Shown here: in pieces, positions 50,754-59,328 of the stretch
Numbering within the stretch: position 1 is the first letter of the stretch
Layout: every line of letters starts with the position of its first letter
Program-made: the position numbers and the translations under genes
Assembly: GCA_964554875.1 (NCBI GenBank)
Contig: CAZKQJ010000004.1
Location: 1-64,000 of the forward strand
Direction: 5' to 3'
DNA length: 64,000 nt
Source of the DNA: Marispirochaeta sp964554875
Lineage (GTDB): Bacteria > Spirochaetota > Spirochaetia > JC444 > Marispirochaetaceae
Notes under the pieces: generated by a model
What the model saw: the letters and a program-made list of their open reading frames with translations, nothing else
Told to the model about the DNA's origin: nothing
Database searches by the model: none

Positions 50754-51520
50754 ACGGTCTTCTGGCTATTATCAAACGCGAGCTTAAATCCTACTTCTCC
50801 TCTCCCGTAGTGTATGTCTATATCGCCATGTTCACTCTGGTGTGCGGTTATTTTTTCTATCGGAATTTGATCTACTTTTCCATGCTGAGCATGCAGGGTT
50901 CCTACGGATCTTCCGGTTCCATGGTGCTGAACATTACAGAGGCAGTCTTTTCGCCTGTACATTCAAACTATCTTTTTGTCATGCTCATTCTGGTACCTCT
51001 GATAACGATGAGGGTCTTTTCCGAAGAGAAAAAGACCGGGACTCTTGAACTGCTCATTAGTTTCCCGGTGAAATATATCGATGTTGTCCTGGCGAAACTT
51101 TTTTCCGCCTTCATCGTATTGGCCTTCAGCCTTGGCCTGACCCTCCTGTTTCCCCTGGTAGTTTCCTTCTTCGGACGGATCGAGACGATTCCCGTGCTTA
51201 CCTCCTACCTGGGGCTCTTTCTGGTCGGACTTGCCTTTGTTGCTGTTGGAACCTTTTTTTCGTCGGTAACGGAGAACCAGATAATCGCTGCGGTTCTTGC
51301 CTTTGGAATAATCCTTCTCCTGTGGGCGATTGAGTGGACAGCATCCTTTGTTCCCGGCGTTTTCGGAAAGATTCTTTCCGAGATGTCCATCTACAACCAC
51401 TTCCGGGACTTCAATCGCGGAGTTCTTAACTCCAACGATGCGATTTTCTTTCTGAACATTACTATATTCTTCGCCGGATTAACCCTCGTAAATCTGCAGC
51501 GACGTACATGGAAGAGTTAA
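50750..51520 (+). CDS. ABC-2 type permease (GldF-like)
   Basis: This 256-residue membrane protein has six hydrophobic segments; the first cytoplasmic stretch IIKRELKSYFSSPVVYVYIA and the later PLITMRVFSEEKKTGTLELL loop are typical of ABC-2/GldF permeases. It starts inside the ATPase stop codon (ATGA overlap). Confidence 0.88.
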   Translation: MNGLLAIIKRELKSYFSSPVVYVYIAMFTLVCGYFFYRNLIYFSMLSMQGSYGSSGSMVLNITEAVFSPVHSNYLFVMLILVPLITMRVFSEEKKTGTLELLISFPVKYIDVVLAKLFSAFIVLAFSLGLTLLFPLVVSFFGRIETIPVLTSYLGLFLVGLAFVAVGTFFSSVTENQIIAAVLAFGIILLLWAIEWTASFVPGVFGKILSEMSIYNHFRDFNRGVLNSNDAIFFLNITIFFAGLTLVNLQRRTWKS

Positions 51521-51523
51521 AAT

Positions 51524-52867
51524 ATGGCGACCAAACGTTCTTTTGATTATTCATTGCTGGCTATTCCATTTTTATTATTGGCGATTCTGATCCTTGTCCA
51601 GGTGTTGTCGTATCGTTTTACCCTGAGGGCTGACCTGACTGACCGGAAGCTGCACAGCCTGTCAGAAAAGAGTCTCAACGTACTCAGGCAACTTGACGGC
51701 TCGCCCCTGAAAGCTACGGCCTTTTTTCTAACCGATGACTACAACAGAGAAGGTACCCGGGACCTGCTGGACCAGTATCGGCAGAGCTACCCCGGTTTTG
51801 AGTTCGAGTTGGTGGACCCATCCAAAAATCCACGTCTTGTAGAGAAGTACGAAGTCGGAAGTAACGGTACCATCGTGCTGGAGTACCGGGGGCGGGAGAC
51901 AAAGGTAGTCAGTCAGGAGGAAGAATCCATTACCAACGCGATTCACCGTCTTGCTGCAGACTCCAGCAGTACTCTCTACTTTGTATCCGGCCATGGGGAA
52001 AAGACTCCTGAAAAAGGGTTCAGGGAACTCGCCAAAGCCCTCCAGGATGAACACTATCGTACCAGGGAACTGCTCCTGGTTCGGGAAGACCGAATCCCGG
52101 CGGACGCCGACTGCATTGTACTGGCCGGTGCCCGGGAGGCCCTGTCTGATCATGAAACCGGGCTGCTTATAGAATACTTTGAAAACGGCGGCAGCATACT
52201 GTTCATGGCAGATCCCTACCGTAGAACCGGTCTTGAAGAGTATCTGCGCGGAATCGGGATAAACCTCGGCATCGACACCATTGTCGATGAGCGGAGCCAG
52301 GTAATGGGGGGAGACTACCTGTTTCCCATTGTTTCCGACTACGGGCGGCACAGCATTACAGAATCCATCGATCTGATAACTTTTTTCCCGATAGCCCGCT
52401 CTCTGACGGTGACGGAAGAACAGCCGGAAAATATCAGCATCAGCGTTCTTGCCAGGACAGGTGCGGATACCTGGGCGGAGATGGATTACCAGGCCCTGGG
52501 AGAAGGGCAGACCCGCTTTGACCCCGACATAGACATCTCCGGTCCTCTGACCCTCGGCCTTGCCCTGAGCCTGGAGGCCTCTGATGGAGAACAGGGCGGC
52601 CGGATGGTTATCTACGGGGATTCGGATTTTGCCGGCGACGACTATATCGATGTATCCGGAAACAAGGATCTTATTATGAATACCTTCGCCTGGTTGACCA
52701 GTGATCCGAGCCTTATAGGAATTCGCTCCAGAGATCCGAGCCACACTCCCATAATCCTTACGGAGGGACAAACCAGGGCTGTCTTCTGGCTGCTCATTGT
52801 ACTGCTTCCCGGCCTCGCGCTTGTTGCCGGTGTCAGTGTATGGCTGGTATCCCGATGGAAAAACTAA
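51524..52867 (+). CDS. GldG-like ABC-associated protein
   Basis: This 447-residue protein has an N-terminal membrane anchor (about 10-30), a large extracytoplasmic region (about 40-415) with the GldG-type pattern LTDRKLHSLSEKSLNVLRQL and YFVSGHGEKTP, and a C-terminal membrane segment (about 420-440). It follows the permease by three bases. The family is thought to be an accessory to the ABC exporter; its exact role is unknown. Confidence 0.82.
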   Translation: MATKRSFDYSLLAIPFLLLAILILVQVLSYRFTLRADLTDRKLHSLSEKSLNVLRQLDGSPLKATAFFLTDDYNREGTRDLLDQYRQSYPGFEFELVDPSKNPRLVEKYEVGSNGTIVLEYRGRETKVVSQEEESITNAIHRLAADSSSTLYFVSGHGEKTPEKGFRELAKALQDEHYRTRELLLVREDRIPADADCIVLAGAREALSDHETGLLIEYFENGGSILFMADPYRRTGLEEYLRGIGINLGIDTIVDERSQVMGGDYLFPIVSDYGRHSITESIDLITFFPIARSLTVTEEQPENISISVLARTGADTWAEMDYQALGEGQTRFDPDIDISGPLTLGLALSLEASDGEQGGRMVIYGDSDFAGDDYIDVSGNKDLIMNTFAWLTSDPSLIGIRSRDPSHTPIILTEGQTRAVFWLLIVLLPGLALVAGVSVWLVSRWKN

Positions 52868-54588
52868 AGCCCGTACTTATTCTGAGCGGAATACTGACGC
52901 TTTTACTGATTCTCTTCCTTTTTACTGGAGACAAGGATACGAAGGAAGAGCGCAGAGTTGATTCCCTGGTCGGCTTCGACGCTGATGAAATCAGCACTCT
53001 GAGGATAGAAACTGAGAAGCGTCCTGCACTGCAGTTCTCCAGAACAGAGGATGGGTGGGTCATGGAAGAGCCCCTCTTCAGCCGAGCTTCAGGCGAGAGC
53101 ATGAAGTCGCTAATCGAAACACTGGACAAGCTGGTCGGAGTGCCCATCGAAATCGACACAAGGCTGCCTTTAAGCGATTTCGGGCTGGAAGGGGGCGAAC
53201 GTATTCTGGTACGCGTCAGATCCCGTGACGGACGTGAGGAGAGTTTCTCCCTGGGAAAACAGATACCGCTTGATGTCGGCTATGTGTATACCCATGTGCC
53301 GTCCGGGGGAAAGTTCTATAAAGTTCATAAGGATGCCAGGGAGTTGTTTACCCTTCCCCTGGAAGAGTACAGAGAAAAAACTCTGCTGAATATAGCCATC
53401 AGCAGTATTGAGGAAATCAGGATCATGGGGCACTTGGCAGGAGCCAGGAGTCCGGTGATAATCGAGAAACAGCCTCCCTGGTGGGAGCTCACAGCACCCG
53501 AGGCTGCCCCGGGGAACAACGCAAAGGTAAAAGAACTGCTCGAAGGGGTTCTGTCTCTCAGGGCGAGTGATTTTCCCGAAGAATACGAGGCCGCCTTACA
53601 GGAGGACCCTGAACTCAGCATAGAGTTCAGCAACAGCGGCGGCAGTACTGCGTCTGTGGCCTTTTTCGCTTCCTACGGAGACAATCTTCAGTATGTCAGC
53701 ACCGATCGCGTCTCCTACGCCCTGGGTATTCCCCGGGGAGTGCTGGACAACCTGCCCCTCAGCTTTGATCAGCTTCGCTCCAGGTCTGCTCTGCGCCTTG
53801 ATCCCGACACCGTTCAGGAGATCGTCGTCAAAACGGACGGGGATGATATTATTCTCCGTAAAAATGAGGATGGCTGGCGGCTGGCAGGGGACCGGGATTT
53901 ACCCGCCGACGATGCAGCAGTCAGACAGATTATCAATCATCTGATCTTTACCGAAGTGGAAGACCTTCCCGAGAGCTTTGATATCCGGAAGGATGAGACC
54001 CCCATACAGATGCAGCTGAAGCTCACGGAAGATAACGGAAATACGCACTGGGTAGAACTTGGCACGGTAACGGACGGCACCAGCCTTCCCGGTTTTTCCT
54101 CCTTCAGAGAACAGCCCTTTTCAGTTCCGGCCGATTTTCTTGAAGGTCTCCGGCTTAATGCAGAATTCTTCGAGGACAAGCACCTTCTGTCCTTTGAATC
54201 CCGTAACGTCGGATCCCTTCGTATCCAGGGAAAGAACACAAATATCATTCTTGAGAAATCCGGCTCCGACTGGATTCTAACCGAACCTGAGCGGGGAGCT
54301 GCCGATTCACCCAAATCCTGGGGACTTGTATTCGCCCTTGAAAAACTTGTTTATGAACAAAAGATATCCGCCGCGGTATTTAATGAAAGGGGGTTCTCCC
54401 CGGACAAGCCGGATTACAGGATCAGAATATTCGATTCCTCGAGAAAAGAACAGGGCAGTCTGGATCTTTGGATTGATGAAGCTCAGGTGTATGCGTCATC
54501 GCCATCCAGGGAAGGCCTCTTCATGGTTGACAGTGAGCTCCTGGACAGAATCCCGAAAGACCATACTGAGCTCATCTTCCGCAGATAG
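52855..54588 (+). CDS. DUF4340-type membrane-anchored protein
   Basis: This 577-residue protein has one N-terminal hydrophobic helix (about 6-24) and a long extracytoplasmic beta-rich region made of repeated units with the pattern LRIETEKRPALQFSRTEDGWVM and IVVKTDGDDIILRKNEDGW, the DUF4340 repeat style. The start is either ATG 52840 or ATG 52855; the latter gives a normal Lys-containing N-terminus. It overlaps the GldG-like gene and completes the exporter module. Confidence 0.78.
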   Translation: MEKLKPVLILSGILTLLLILFLFTGDKDTKEERRVDSLVGFDADEISTLRIETEKRPALQFSRTEDGWVMEEPLFSRASGESMKSLIETLDKLVGVPIEIDTRLPLSDFGLEGGERILVRVRSRDGREESFSLGKQIPLDVGYVYTHVPSGGKFYKVHKDARELFTLPLEEYREKTLLNIAISSIEEIRIMGHLAGARSPVIIEKQPPWWELTAPEAAPGNNAKVKELLEGVLSLRASDFPEEYEAALQEDPELSIEFSNSGGSTASVAFFASYGDNLQYVSTDRVSYALGIPRGVLDNLPLSFDQLRSRSALRLDPDTVQEIVVKTDGDDIILRKNEDGWRLAGDRDLPADDAAVRQIINHLIFTEVEDLPESFDIRKDETPIQMQLKLTEDNGNTHWVELGTVTDGTSLPGFSSFREQPFSVPADFLEGLRLNAEFFEDKHLLSFESRNVGSLRIQGKNTNIILEKSGSDWILTEPERGAADSPKSWGLVFALEKLVYEQKISAAVFNERGFSPDKPDYRIRIFDSSRKEQGSLDLWIDEAQVYASSPSREGLFMVDSELLDRIPKDHTELIFRR

Positions 54589-54640
54589 TATATTTTTCCC
54601 GAGAGATGCAGCACGTGATAGCCAAGAGGAGTATAACAGG

Positions 54641-55438
54641 ATGAAGGACAATCTATTTTCCCTGGAGGGCAAAGTCACCCTTGTTTCAGGGGCCAGCCGG
54701 GGAATCGGTTTTGAACTGGCAAAAGGTTTTGCCCAGCGGGGATCGAAGGTAATTATTACCGGACGCAAGGAAGAGACCCTTAAGGAAGCCGCCTCAAAAA
54801 TAGAAAAGACAACAGGAGCCTCCGCAGATATCCTCGTTTGTGATGTTTCCAACATAAACGACATACGCGAAACCGTTGCCGCTGTGCAGAAAAAATACGA
54901 GAGAATCGATATCCTTCTCAACGTTGCCGGGCTCACCGTACGAAAGCCTGCGGAGGAGTACACCCCGGAGGAGTTCGACTTCGTAACCAATGTCGATATC
55001 AGGGGCGCTTTTTTCATGGCCCAGGAGGTGGGCAAGGTGATGATTGCCCAGAAAAGCGGTACACAGGTACACGTTGAATCCTACAATACCTTTGCGCCCC
55101 TGACCCGGGTCATGCCTTACGTAATAAGCAAATTCGGCATGCACGGCATGATAAAAGCCCTCGCTGCGGAATGGGGAGAGTACGGCATCCGGATCAACGG
55201 AATCGGGCCGGGATTCATTCTTACCGACTTCAACCGCTCCCTCTGGTCACAGCCGGTAATGAAGGACTGGGCCATGGAACACACCCCCTTACGGCGTTTC
55301 GGGGAGGTGGAAGACATGGTGGGAACCGTTGTCTTTCTTGCCTCCGAGGCTTCCTCCTTTATAACCGGCCAGACGATCTACATAGACGGCGGCTTGTCCG
55401 CCTGTACCCCATGGCCCATCGACAAAGCATCGACTTGA
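54641..55438 (+). CDS. Short-chain dehydrogenase (gluconate 5-dehydrogenase-like)
   Basis: This 265-residue SDR has the cofactor loop SGASRGIGFELA, NVAG, catalytic Ser (VESYNTF) and Tyr/Lys (PYVISKFG). It begins with LEGKVTLVSGASRG and ends with TGQTIYIDGG, as in gluconate 5-dehydrogenase-type enzymes; other polyol or sugar-acid substrates are as likely. The open frame runs 105 codons upstream, but ATG 54641 has GAGGAG before it and starts the fold. It follows the exporter module by 52 bases and converges with the isomerase gene. Confidence 0.88.
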   Translation: MKDNLFSLEGKVTLVSGASRGIGFELAKGFAQRGSKVIITGRKEETLKEAASKIEKTTGASADILVCDVSNINDIRETVAAVQKKYERIDILLNVAGLTVRKPAEEYTPEEFDFVTNVDIRGAFFMAQEVGKVMIAQKSGTQVHVESYNTFAPLTRVMPYVISKFGMHGMIKALAAEWGEYGIRINGIGPGFILTDFNRSLWSQPVMKDWAMEHTPLRRFGEVEDMVGTVVFLASEASSFITGQTIYIDGGLSACTPWPIDKAST

Positions 55439-55445
55439 GAAACCT

Positions 55446-56267
55446 TTACCAGTGACGCCTCATCCACTCCATGCAGCGGCGTGAAGCCTCGATTCCGGAG
55501 GGGTGGGGCAATACCTCAAGAGACACGGGCCCGTTATACGCCATCTCCTTCAACTTGAGGGCGATCCGATCAAAATCGACATTACCGGCACCGGGATGCC
55601 TGCGATTGCTGTCGGATACGTGAAAGTGACCGATTTTTCCCGCGCATTTATCAAAGGCCTCACCGTACATATCCCTGTCTTCCAGGTACATGTGGTGGGA
55701 ATCCAGCAGAAGCTGCAAATTTTCCAGGCCCGGACGCTGTATGAACTCGAGACACTCGTCCACGGTATTCAGCAGGTTGGTCATGTAATAGGCAATGGGT
55801 TCCAGGGTAAGTATGACCTGCCTGTCGTCGGCGTATTTCTGAACCGGAAGGAGCTCTGCTGCAAAGCGTTCCAAATATTTTCCCCGGGAAGCAAAATCGG
55901 GGGCCGTCCCCCTGCAGAGCCCCATAAAGACCGAAGCATTGAGCTTTCCCGCCAGATCTATATGTTCCTTGAATCGTTCGCAGGTTTTCTTTCGAATTTC
56001 AGGATCTTCCGACGTAAAACTCAGCTTGTTCAGCCCGTATTCAAGACCTGTCCCCACTGCGGTGATCTTGATACCCAGCTCATTTTCTGCGCGAAGCAGA
56101 GCCTCGGCATCCAGCTGGCGCGGATTGCGGATATGAATTTCGACACCGGTAAAGCCGAGTTCTCTGGCGGATTTCATGCCGTTTACTATGCCGTCCTGGA
56201 ACAGAACGGGGGCCGTGTCTCCGAGTTTTTCCTCGGAGACAGCAAGACTTAATATGGGAACACCCAT
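55446..56267 (-). CDS. TIM-barrel sugar isomerase/epimerase
   Basis: This 273-residue protein belongs to the xylose isomerase-like TIM-barrel group. It has TGVEIHIRNP early, LEPIAYYMTN with a probable metal-binding Glu near 155, LLLDSHHMYLED near 190, IGHFHVSDSNRRHPGAGNVD with metal-ligand His near 215-230 and SLEVLPHP at the end. These match the four-ligand metal site of the family. It is the third gene of an SDR-transaldolase-isomerase operon and probably isomerises a keto-sugar or keto-acid. Confidence 0.85.
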   Translation of the reverse strand: MGVPILSLAVSEEKLGDTAPVLFQDGIVNGMKSARELGFTGVEIHIRNPRQLDAEALLRAENELGIKITAVGTGLEYGLNKLSFTSEDPEIRKKTCERFKEHIDLAGKLNASVFMGLCRGTAPDFASRGKYLERFAAELLPVQKYADDRQVILTLEPIAYYMTNLLNTVDECLEFIQRPGLENLQLLLDSHHMYLEDRDMYGEAFDKCAGKIGHFHVSDSNRRHPGAGNVDFDRIALKLKEMAYNGPVSLEVLPHPSGIEASRRCMEWMRRHW

Positions 56268-56269
56268 AG

Positions 56270-57313
56270 CTACAGCGTAAGAAGCTTCTGCCAGCCCGTC
56301 AGATCGAATCCCTGGAGGGTCATAACGGTTCCTCCGTGAAAGTCGAACTCACCAACAGGAATGGCGTCGGGTTCATAGGCCAGGGTAAATTCGGGCAGGG
56401 CCCTGGCAACCCGGTCAAGGGCGGCCTGGTCTACGGGATCATCGATAAAATTGCCCCGCTTGATCTCACCCTTATCCTCCGCCTGCATCAGCGCCTTCTG
56501 CACTTTGGGGTGAATGGTCATGACCACATCGCTCCCCACCATCTGTTCAACCTGCCGGGGGCTTCTGAAGGCAGCGGGCATGAGTTTCTGGTTGAATCCC
56601 CGTTTTAGGTTCTCCTGGTAGCATTTTTTGGTTACCGCCAGGGCTGCACACTCAAGATCATAGAAGGAGAGACCTGTTCCGCGGATTTCGTTCAACGCGC
56701 TGAGGTAGTCCTGGAGTCGTCCCATAACCAGGGCCGCCGTAGAAGGGGCCGGTTTGATTCCAGCTTTTTCCGCCCGGGCCCGTCCGCGATCGTGGGCTTC
56801 GCCGACGGCGATAAACTGGGAAACCGTAAGGCAGACCGTAGGGGTTGTAGGAATTCCCAGGGCGGCCAGCTCTTCCAGGGTCCAGATTCCGGAGGTGGTA
56901 CAGGGTATCTTGACCATGACATTGTCGCCGAAGGAGTGGAGTTTCCTGCCCATCTCCAGCATGGCGTCCTTGTCCCGTCCAAGGGCTGGCTGTACCTGTG
57001 CACGGACGTAACCAAACTGCTCGTCCTTCCATGGGCCATTATCCTTCAGTATTGAACCTATGGTACGTACAACCACCCCGATCAGTTCTACGGCCCGGTC
57101 GTTGCACCTGGCCGCTTCGTCGAGGTTCTTGTACTCTTTTTCAAAATCCCCCGGGTGGGTACTCAGGGTTTCAAAGGAGAGGGGCGGGTTGGTTGTACAT
57201 CCGACAGCTCCATCCTCGAGGGCGGATTTGAGGTCAGACAAAATAGCAGAATCGTTACACCATTGAGTAGGGGTGTTCTCCGCCATCCATTTAAGGTAAG
57301 GATTATGTGTCAT
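56270..57313 (-). CDS. Transaldolase family protein
   Basis: This 347-residue TIM-barrel enzyme has the Schiff-base lysine in NVMVKIPCTTSGIWTLEEL (near residue 135) and the N-terminal TQWCNDSAILSDL...VGCTTNPPLSFE. It is divergent from housekeeping transaldolases, notably TTNPPL for TTNPTL, and lies within a catabolic cluster, so a special keto-sugar phosphate substrate is likely. It is two bases from the isomerase gene. Confidence 0.85.
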   Translation of the reverse strand: MTHNPYLKWMAENTPTQWCNDSAILSDLKSALEDGAVGCTTNPPLSFETLSTHPGDFEKEYKNLDEAARCNDRAVELIGVVVRTIGSILKDNGPWKDEQFGYVRAQVQPALGRDKDAMLEMGRKLHSFGDNVMVKIPCTTSGIWTLEELAALGIPTTPTVCLTVSQFIAVGEAHDRGRARAEKAGIKPAPSTAALVMGRLQDYLSALNEIRGTGLSFYDLECAALAVTKKCYQENLKRGFNQKLMPAAFRSPRQVEQMVGSDVVMTIHPKVQKALMQAEDKGEIKRGNFIDDPVDQAALDRVARALPEFTLAYEPDAIPVGEFDFHGGTVMTLQGFDLTGWQKLLTL

Positions 57314-57351
57314 AAAAACTCCTGAAAAAATTATTAGCTCTTATATGGGGC

Positions 57352-58089
57352 TTAACCCATGTAAATGCCACCATTAATATCGAGACAGATACCGGTAATC
57401 ATCTTGGCGGAATCTGAAGCCAGAAAAAAGACTGCCCTGGCAATGTCTTCCGGATCCACCAGACTGTGCAAAGGCACCTGCTTGAGGATAGCCTCCGTAT
57501 CCTCGCTGCTGAACTGCCGGGCCATCTCGGTATTGGTAGTGCCCGGAGCAATGCAGTTGACTGTAACCTTGTCCGGCGCAGCCATGCGTGCCAGGGTCTT
57601 GGTCAGCCCGATGATGCCTGCTTTGGATACGGAGTAGGAGACACCGGTTTTTACCCCGCCGGTCCGGCCTGCAGAGGAAGAGATATTTACAATTCTTCCG
57701 GTCTTGTTTCTGCTCATGTAAGGCAGGACTGCCTGACTCAGGAGAAAAGCCCCTTTCAGGTTGATCCCCATTACCCGGTCCCATACCTCTTCGGTGGTAT
57801 CTGAAAAGGAGTGAAGATCGAGGATCCCTGCGCAGTTGACCAGGACATCAATTCCTCCGTACTGCCTGACCACATCTTCAACCGCTTTACGAACATCTTC
57901 AGACCGGGTAATGTCCACGGCGGAAAAATCTACGTTTCTACCTGCCGCGCTCTCTTCCTGGCAGTACTCTTGTCCCTTTGCCCTGTCGACATCGAAGATT
58001 ACCACCTGATCTCCCGCGGCGGCGAATACCTTCGCGGTCTCTTTCCCGATCCCCTTGGAAGCTCCGGTTATAACTACTGTTCGAGGCAT
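57352..58089 (-). CDS. Short-chain dehydrogenase
   Basis: This 245-residue SDR has the cofactor loop TGASKGIGKETA, NCAG, catalytic Ser (IVNISSSAGR) and YSVSKAGIIG, and ends with a GICLDINGG segment. ATG 58089 is preferred to 58101 because GGAG lies seven bases before it. It is the first gene of an operon with the transaldolase and isomerase and is divergent from gntR. Substrate unknown; a sugar, polyol or sugar acid is likely. Confidence 0.88.
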   Translation of the reverse strand: MPRTVVITGASKGIGKETAKVFAAAGDQVVIFDVDRAKGQEYCQEESAAGRNVDFSAVDITRSEDVRKAVEDVVRQYGGIDVLVNCAGILDLHSFSDTTEEVWDRVMGINLKGAFLLSQAVLPYMSRNKTGRIVNISSSAGRTGGVKTGVSYSVSKAGIIGLTKTLARMAAPDKVTVNCIAPGTTNTEMARQFSSEDTEAILKQVPLHSLVDPEDIARAVFFLASDSAKMITGICLDINGGIYMG

Positions 58090-58126
58090 ATATAACTCCA
58101 TATCTTTGAAAAAAAGCTTGCTTGAT

Positions 58127-58165
58127 GTCTGCTATCAGACTAATATGGATGGTAGCGGATGTCAA
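58127..58165 (-). promoter_or_regulatory. Promoter and candidate operator of the SDR-transaldolase-isomerase operon
   Basis: On the minus strand TTGACA (58160-58165), 17 bases and TAGTCT (58137-58142). A perfect dyad GTCTG-CTAT-CAGAC (58127-58140) overlaps the -10 and start region; its ATCAGAC half is the same as in the tctC and dctP operators. Confidence 0.55.
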
Positions 58166-58175
58166 TATTTCTTTC

Positions 58176-58204
58176 TTGCAAAATAACATTACATATAGTA
58201 ATAG
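58176..58204 (+). promoter_or_regulatory. gntR promoter
   Basis: TTGCAA (58176-58181), 17 bases, TAATAG (58199-58204), 36 bases before the gntR start. It lies beside the divergent SDR promoter and its operator dyad. Confidence 0.5.
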
Positions 58205-58240
58205 TAGTAGGATTATCTTGATTAACCAGGACTGAATATT

Positions 58241-58960
58241 ATGATGAAAAAAAATGGACTGGAGCCAATAGCAAAGGAGCCTTTGAAAAAGGCTCTTATG
58301 AAGCAGCTGACCAGGTATATCTGGAATGATCTTGAGGATGGTGATAAACTCCCCACCGAAAAAGAGCTTGCCGATCAGCTGCAGGTGGGAAGAAGCTCCA
58401 TACGCGAAGCCCTGCGGTCCATCGAGGCCATGGGTCTTCTTGAGGTTCACCGCGGCTCAGGCTACTACGTAACAAAGAAAGCCGGAAACCTTATACGGGG
58501 TCCCATCGAACTTGTTCTGTCCCACGATACTCAGCCTCTGTTCGAAATAATTGAGGCCAGAACCATCTTTGAATCGGCCCTGGTGGATACGATAATCCAG
58601 CGAATTACTGATGAAGAAATCAGCGAAGCGGAGGCTGCCGTTCAGGAACTCAAGGAGAATGTCGATCATCCGGAAAAAGCCCTGGCGGCGGACCACCTTT
58701 TTCACAAGATACTGTATGAATCTGTTCACAACACGGTGATCTATCACATCCATGATCTTGTAAGTCAGATCATAAAAAACATTCCCGGAAGCTACCTGAA
58801 ATCCCGGGATTATACCCAGGATACCTATTATTTCCATGACCAGATGCTGAAGGCCCTGAAGAACCGAGACCGGGACGGCCTTTATAAGGCAATAAACGAG
58901 CACAATAAGTGGATATACAAGGTATTCAATCTGGAAATTACGGAAGATCCCGCAGATTGA
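58241..58960 (+). CDS. GntR family regulator with FCD domain
   Basis: This 239-residue regulator has an N-terminal winged helix (residues about 15-80: KLPTEKELADQLQVGRSSIREALR, then VHRGSGYYV) and a helical FCD ligand domain with candidate metal ligands in ADHLFHKILYESVHN, FHDQM and INEHN. FCD-type GntR proteins usually respond to organic or sugar acids, in keeping with the adjacent dehydrogenases and transporters. The shared ATCAGAC sites at its own promoter, tctC and dctP make it the likely regulator of this whole region. Confidence 0.9.
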   Translation: MMKKNGLEPIAKEPLKKALMKQLTRYIWNDLEDGDKLPTEKELADQLQVGRSSIREALRSIEAMGLLEVHRGSGYYVTKKAGNLIRGPIELVLSHDTQPLFEIIEARTIFESALVDTIIQRITDEEISEAEAAVQELKENVDHPEKALAADHLFHKILYESVHNTVIYHIHDLVSQIIKNIPGSYLKSRDYTQDTYYFHDQMLKALKNRDRDGLYKAINEHNKWIYKVFNLEITEDPAD

Positions 58961-59070
58961 CTTTTTTTTCGCGGAAAACTATACTCGAGAGCTGTATCCG
59001 AAAACCTGTATCTGGATTAATTCCCCTGGCGGGATAATACAAATACTATAACGAGACAAGAGGAGCAATT

Positions 59071-59265
59071 ATGTCTAAGGCTAATAGAGGAAGCGGTATT
59101 CGTGACAAGGTGAAAAGCGGTCGGGGTACCTGCCCTCTGTGTAAGCGGACCGGAATCAAGGTGACAAACGAAGTTGAACTGAAAGAGAAGAAATATATGG
59201 TCTGCAAGCAGTGTAAGTCGGCGCTGGCTCATGAGAAACTTCAGGACGCTGTTGCGGCTCTCTGA
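59071..59265 (+). CDS. Small zinc-ribbon protein
   Basis: This 64-residue protein has a basic Gly/Arg-rich N-terminus and two CxxC knuckles (CPLC and CKQC) spaced to form a zinc ribbon. AGAGGAG precedes the ATG and a strong terminator follows, so it is expressed alone. The function is unknown; nucleic acid binding is a reasonable guess from the basic tail. Confidence 0.7.
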   Translation: MSKANRGSGIRDKVKSGRGTCPLCKRTGIKVTNEVELKEKKYMVCKQCKSALAHEKLQDAVAAL

Positions 59266-59286
59266 TCAACAGCAGATCAAGACATG

Positions 59287-59317
59287 GGCATCCTGTACTT
59301 CGGGATGCCGTTTTTTT
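59287..59317 (+). terminator. Terminator of the zinc-ribbon gene
   Basis: GGCATCC and GGATGCC form a seven-base-pair stem followed by a run of seven T residues (59311-59317). It lies 22 bases after the stop of the small gene and before the chosen start of the M48 protease. Confidence 0.8.
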
Positions 59318-59328
59318 ATACGAAAGCT

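Noticed and set aside
54641..58089. Sulfoquinovose transaldolase pathway
   Set aside because: A transaldolase, an isomerase and dehydrogenases are present, but there is no sulfoquinovosidase or sulfonate exporter, and the transaldolase is longer than the enzymes I know for that pathway.
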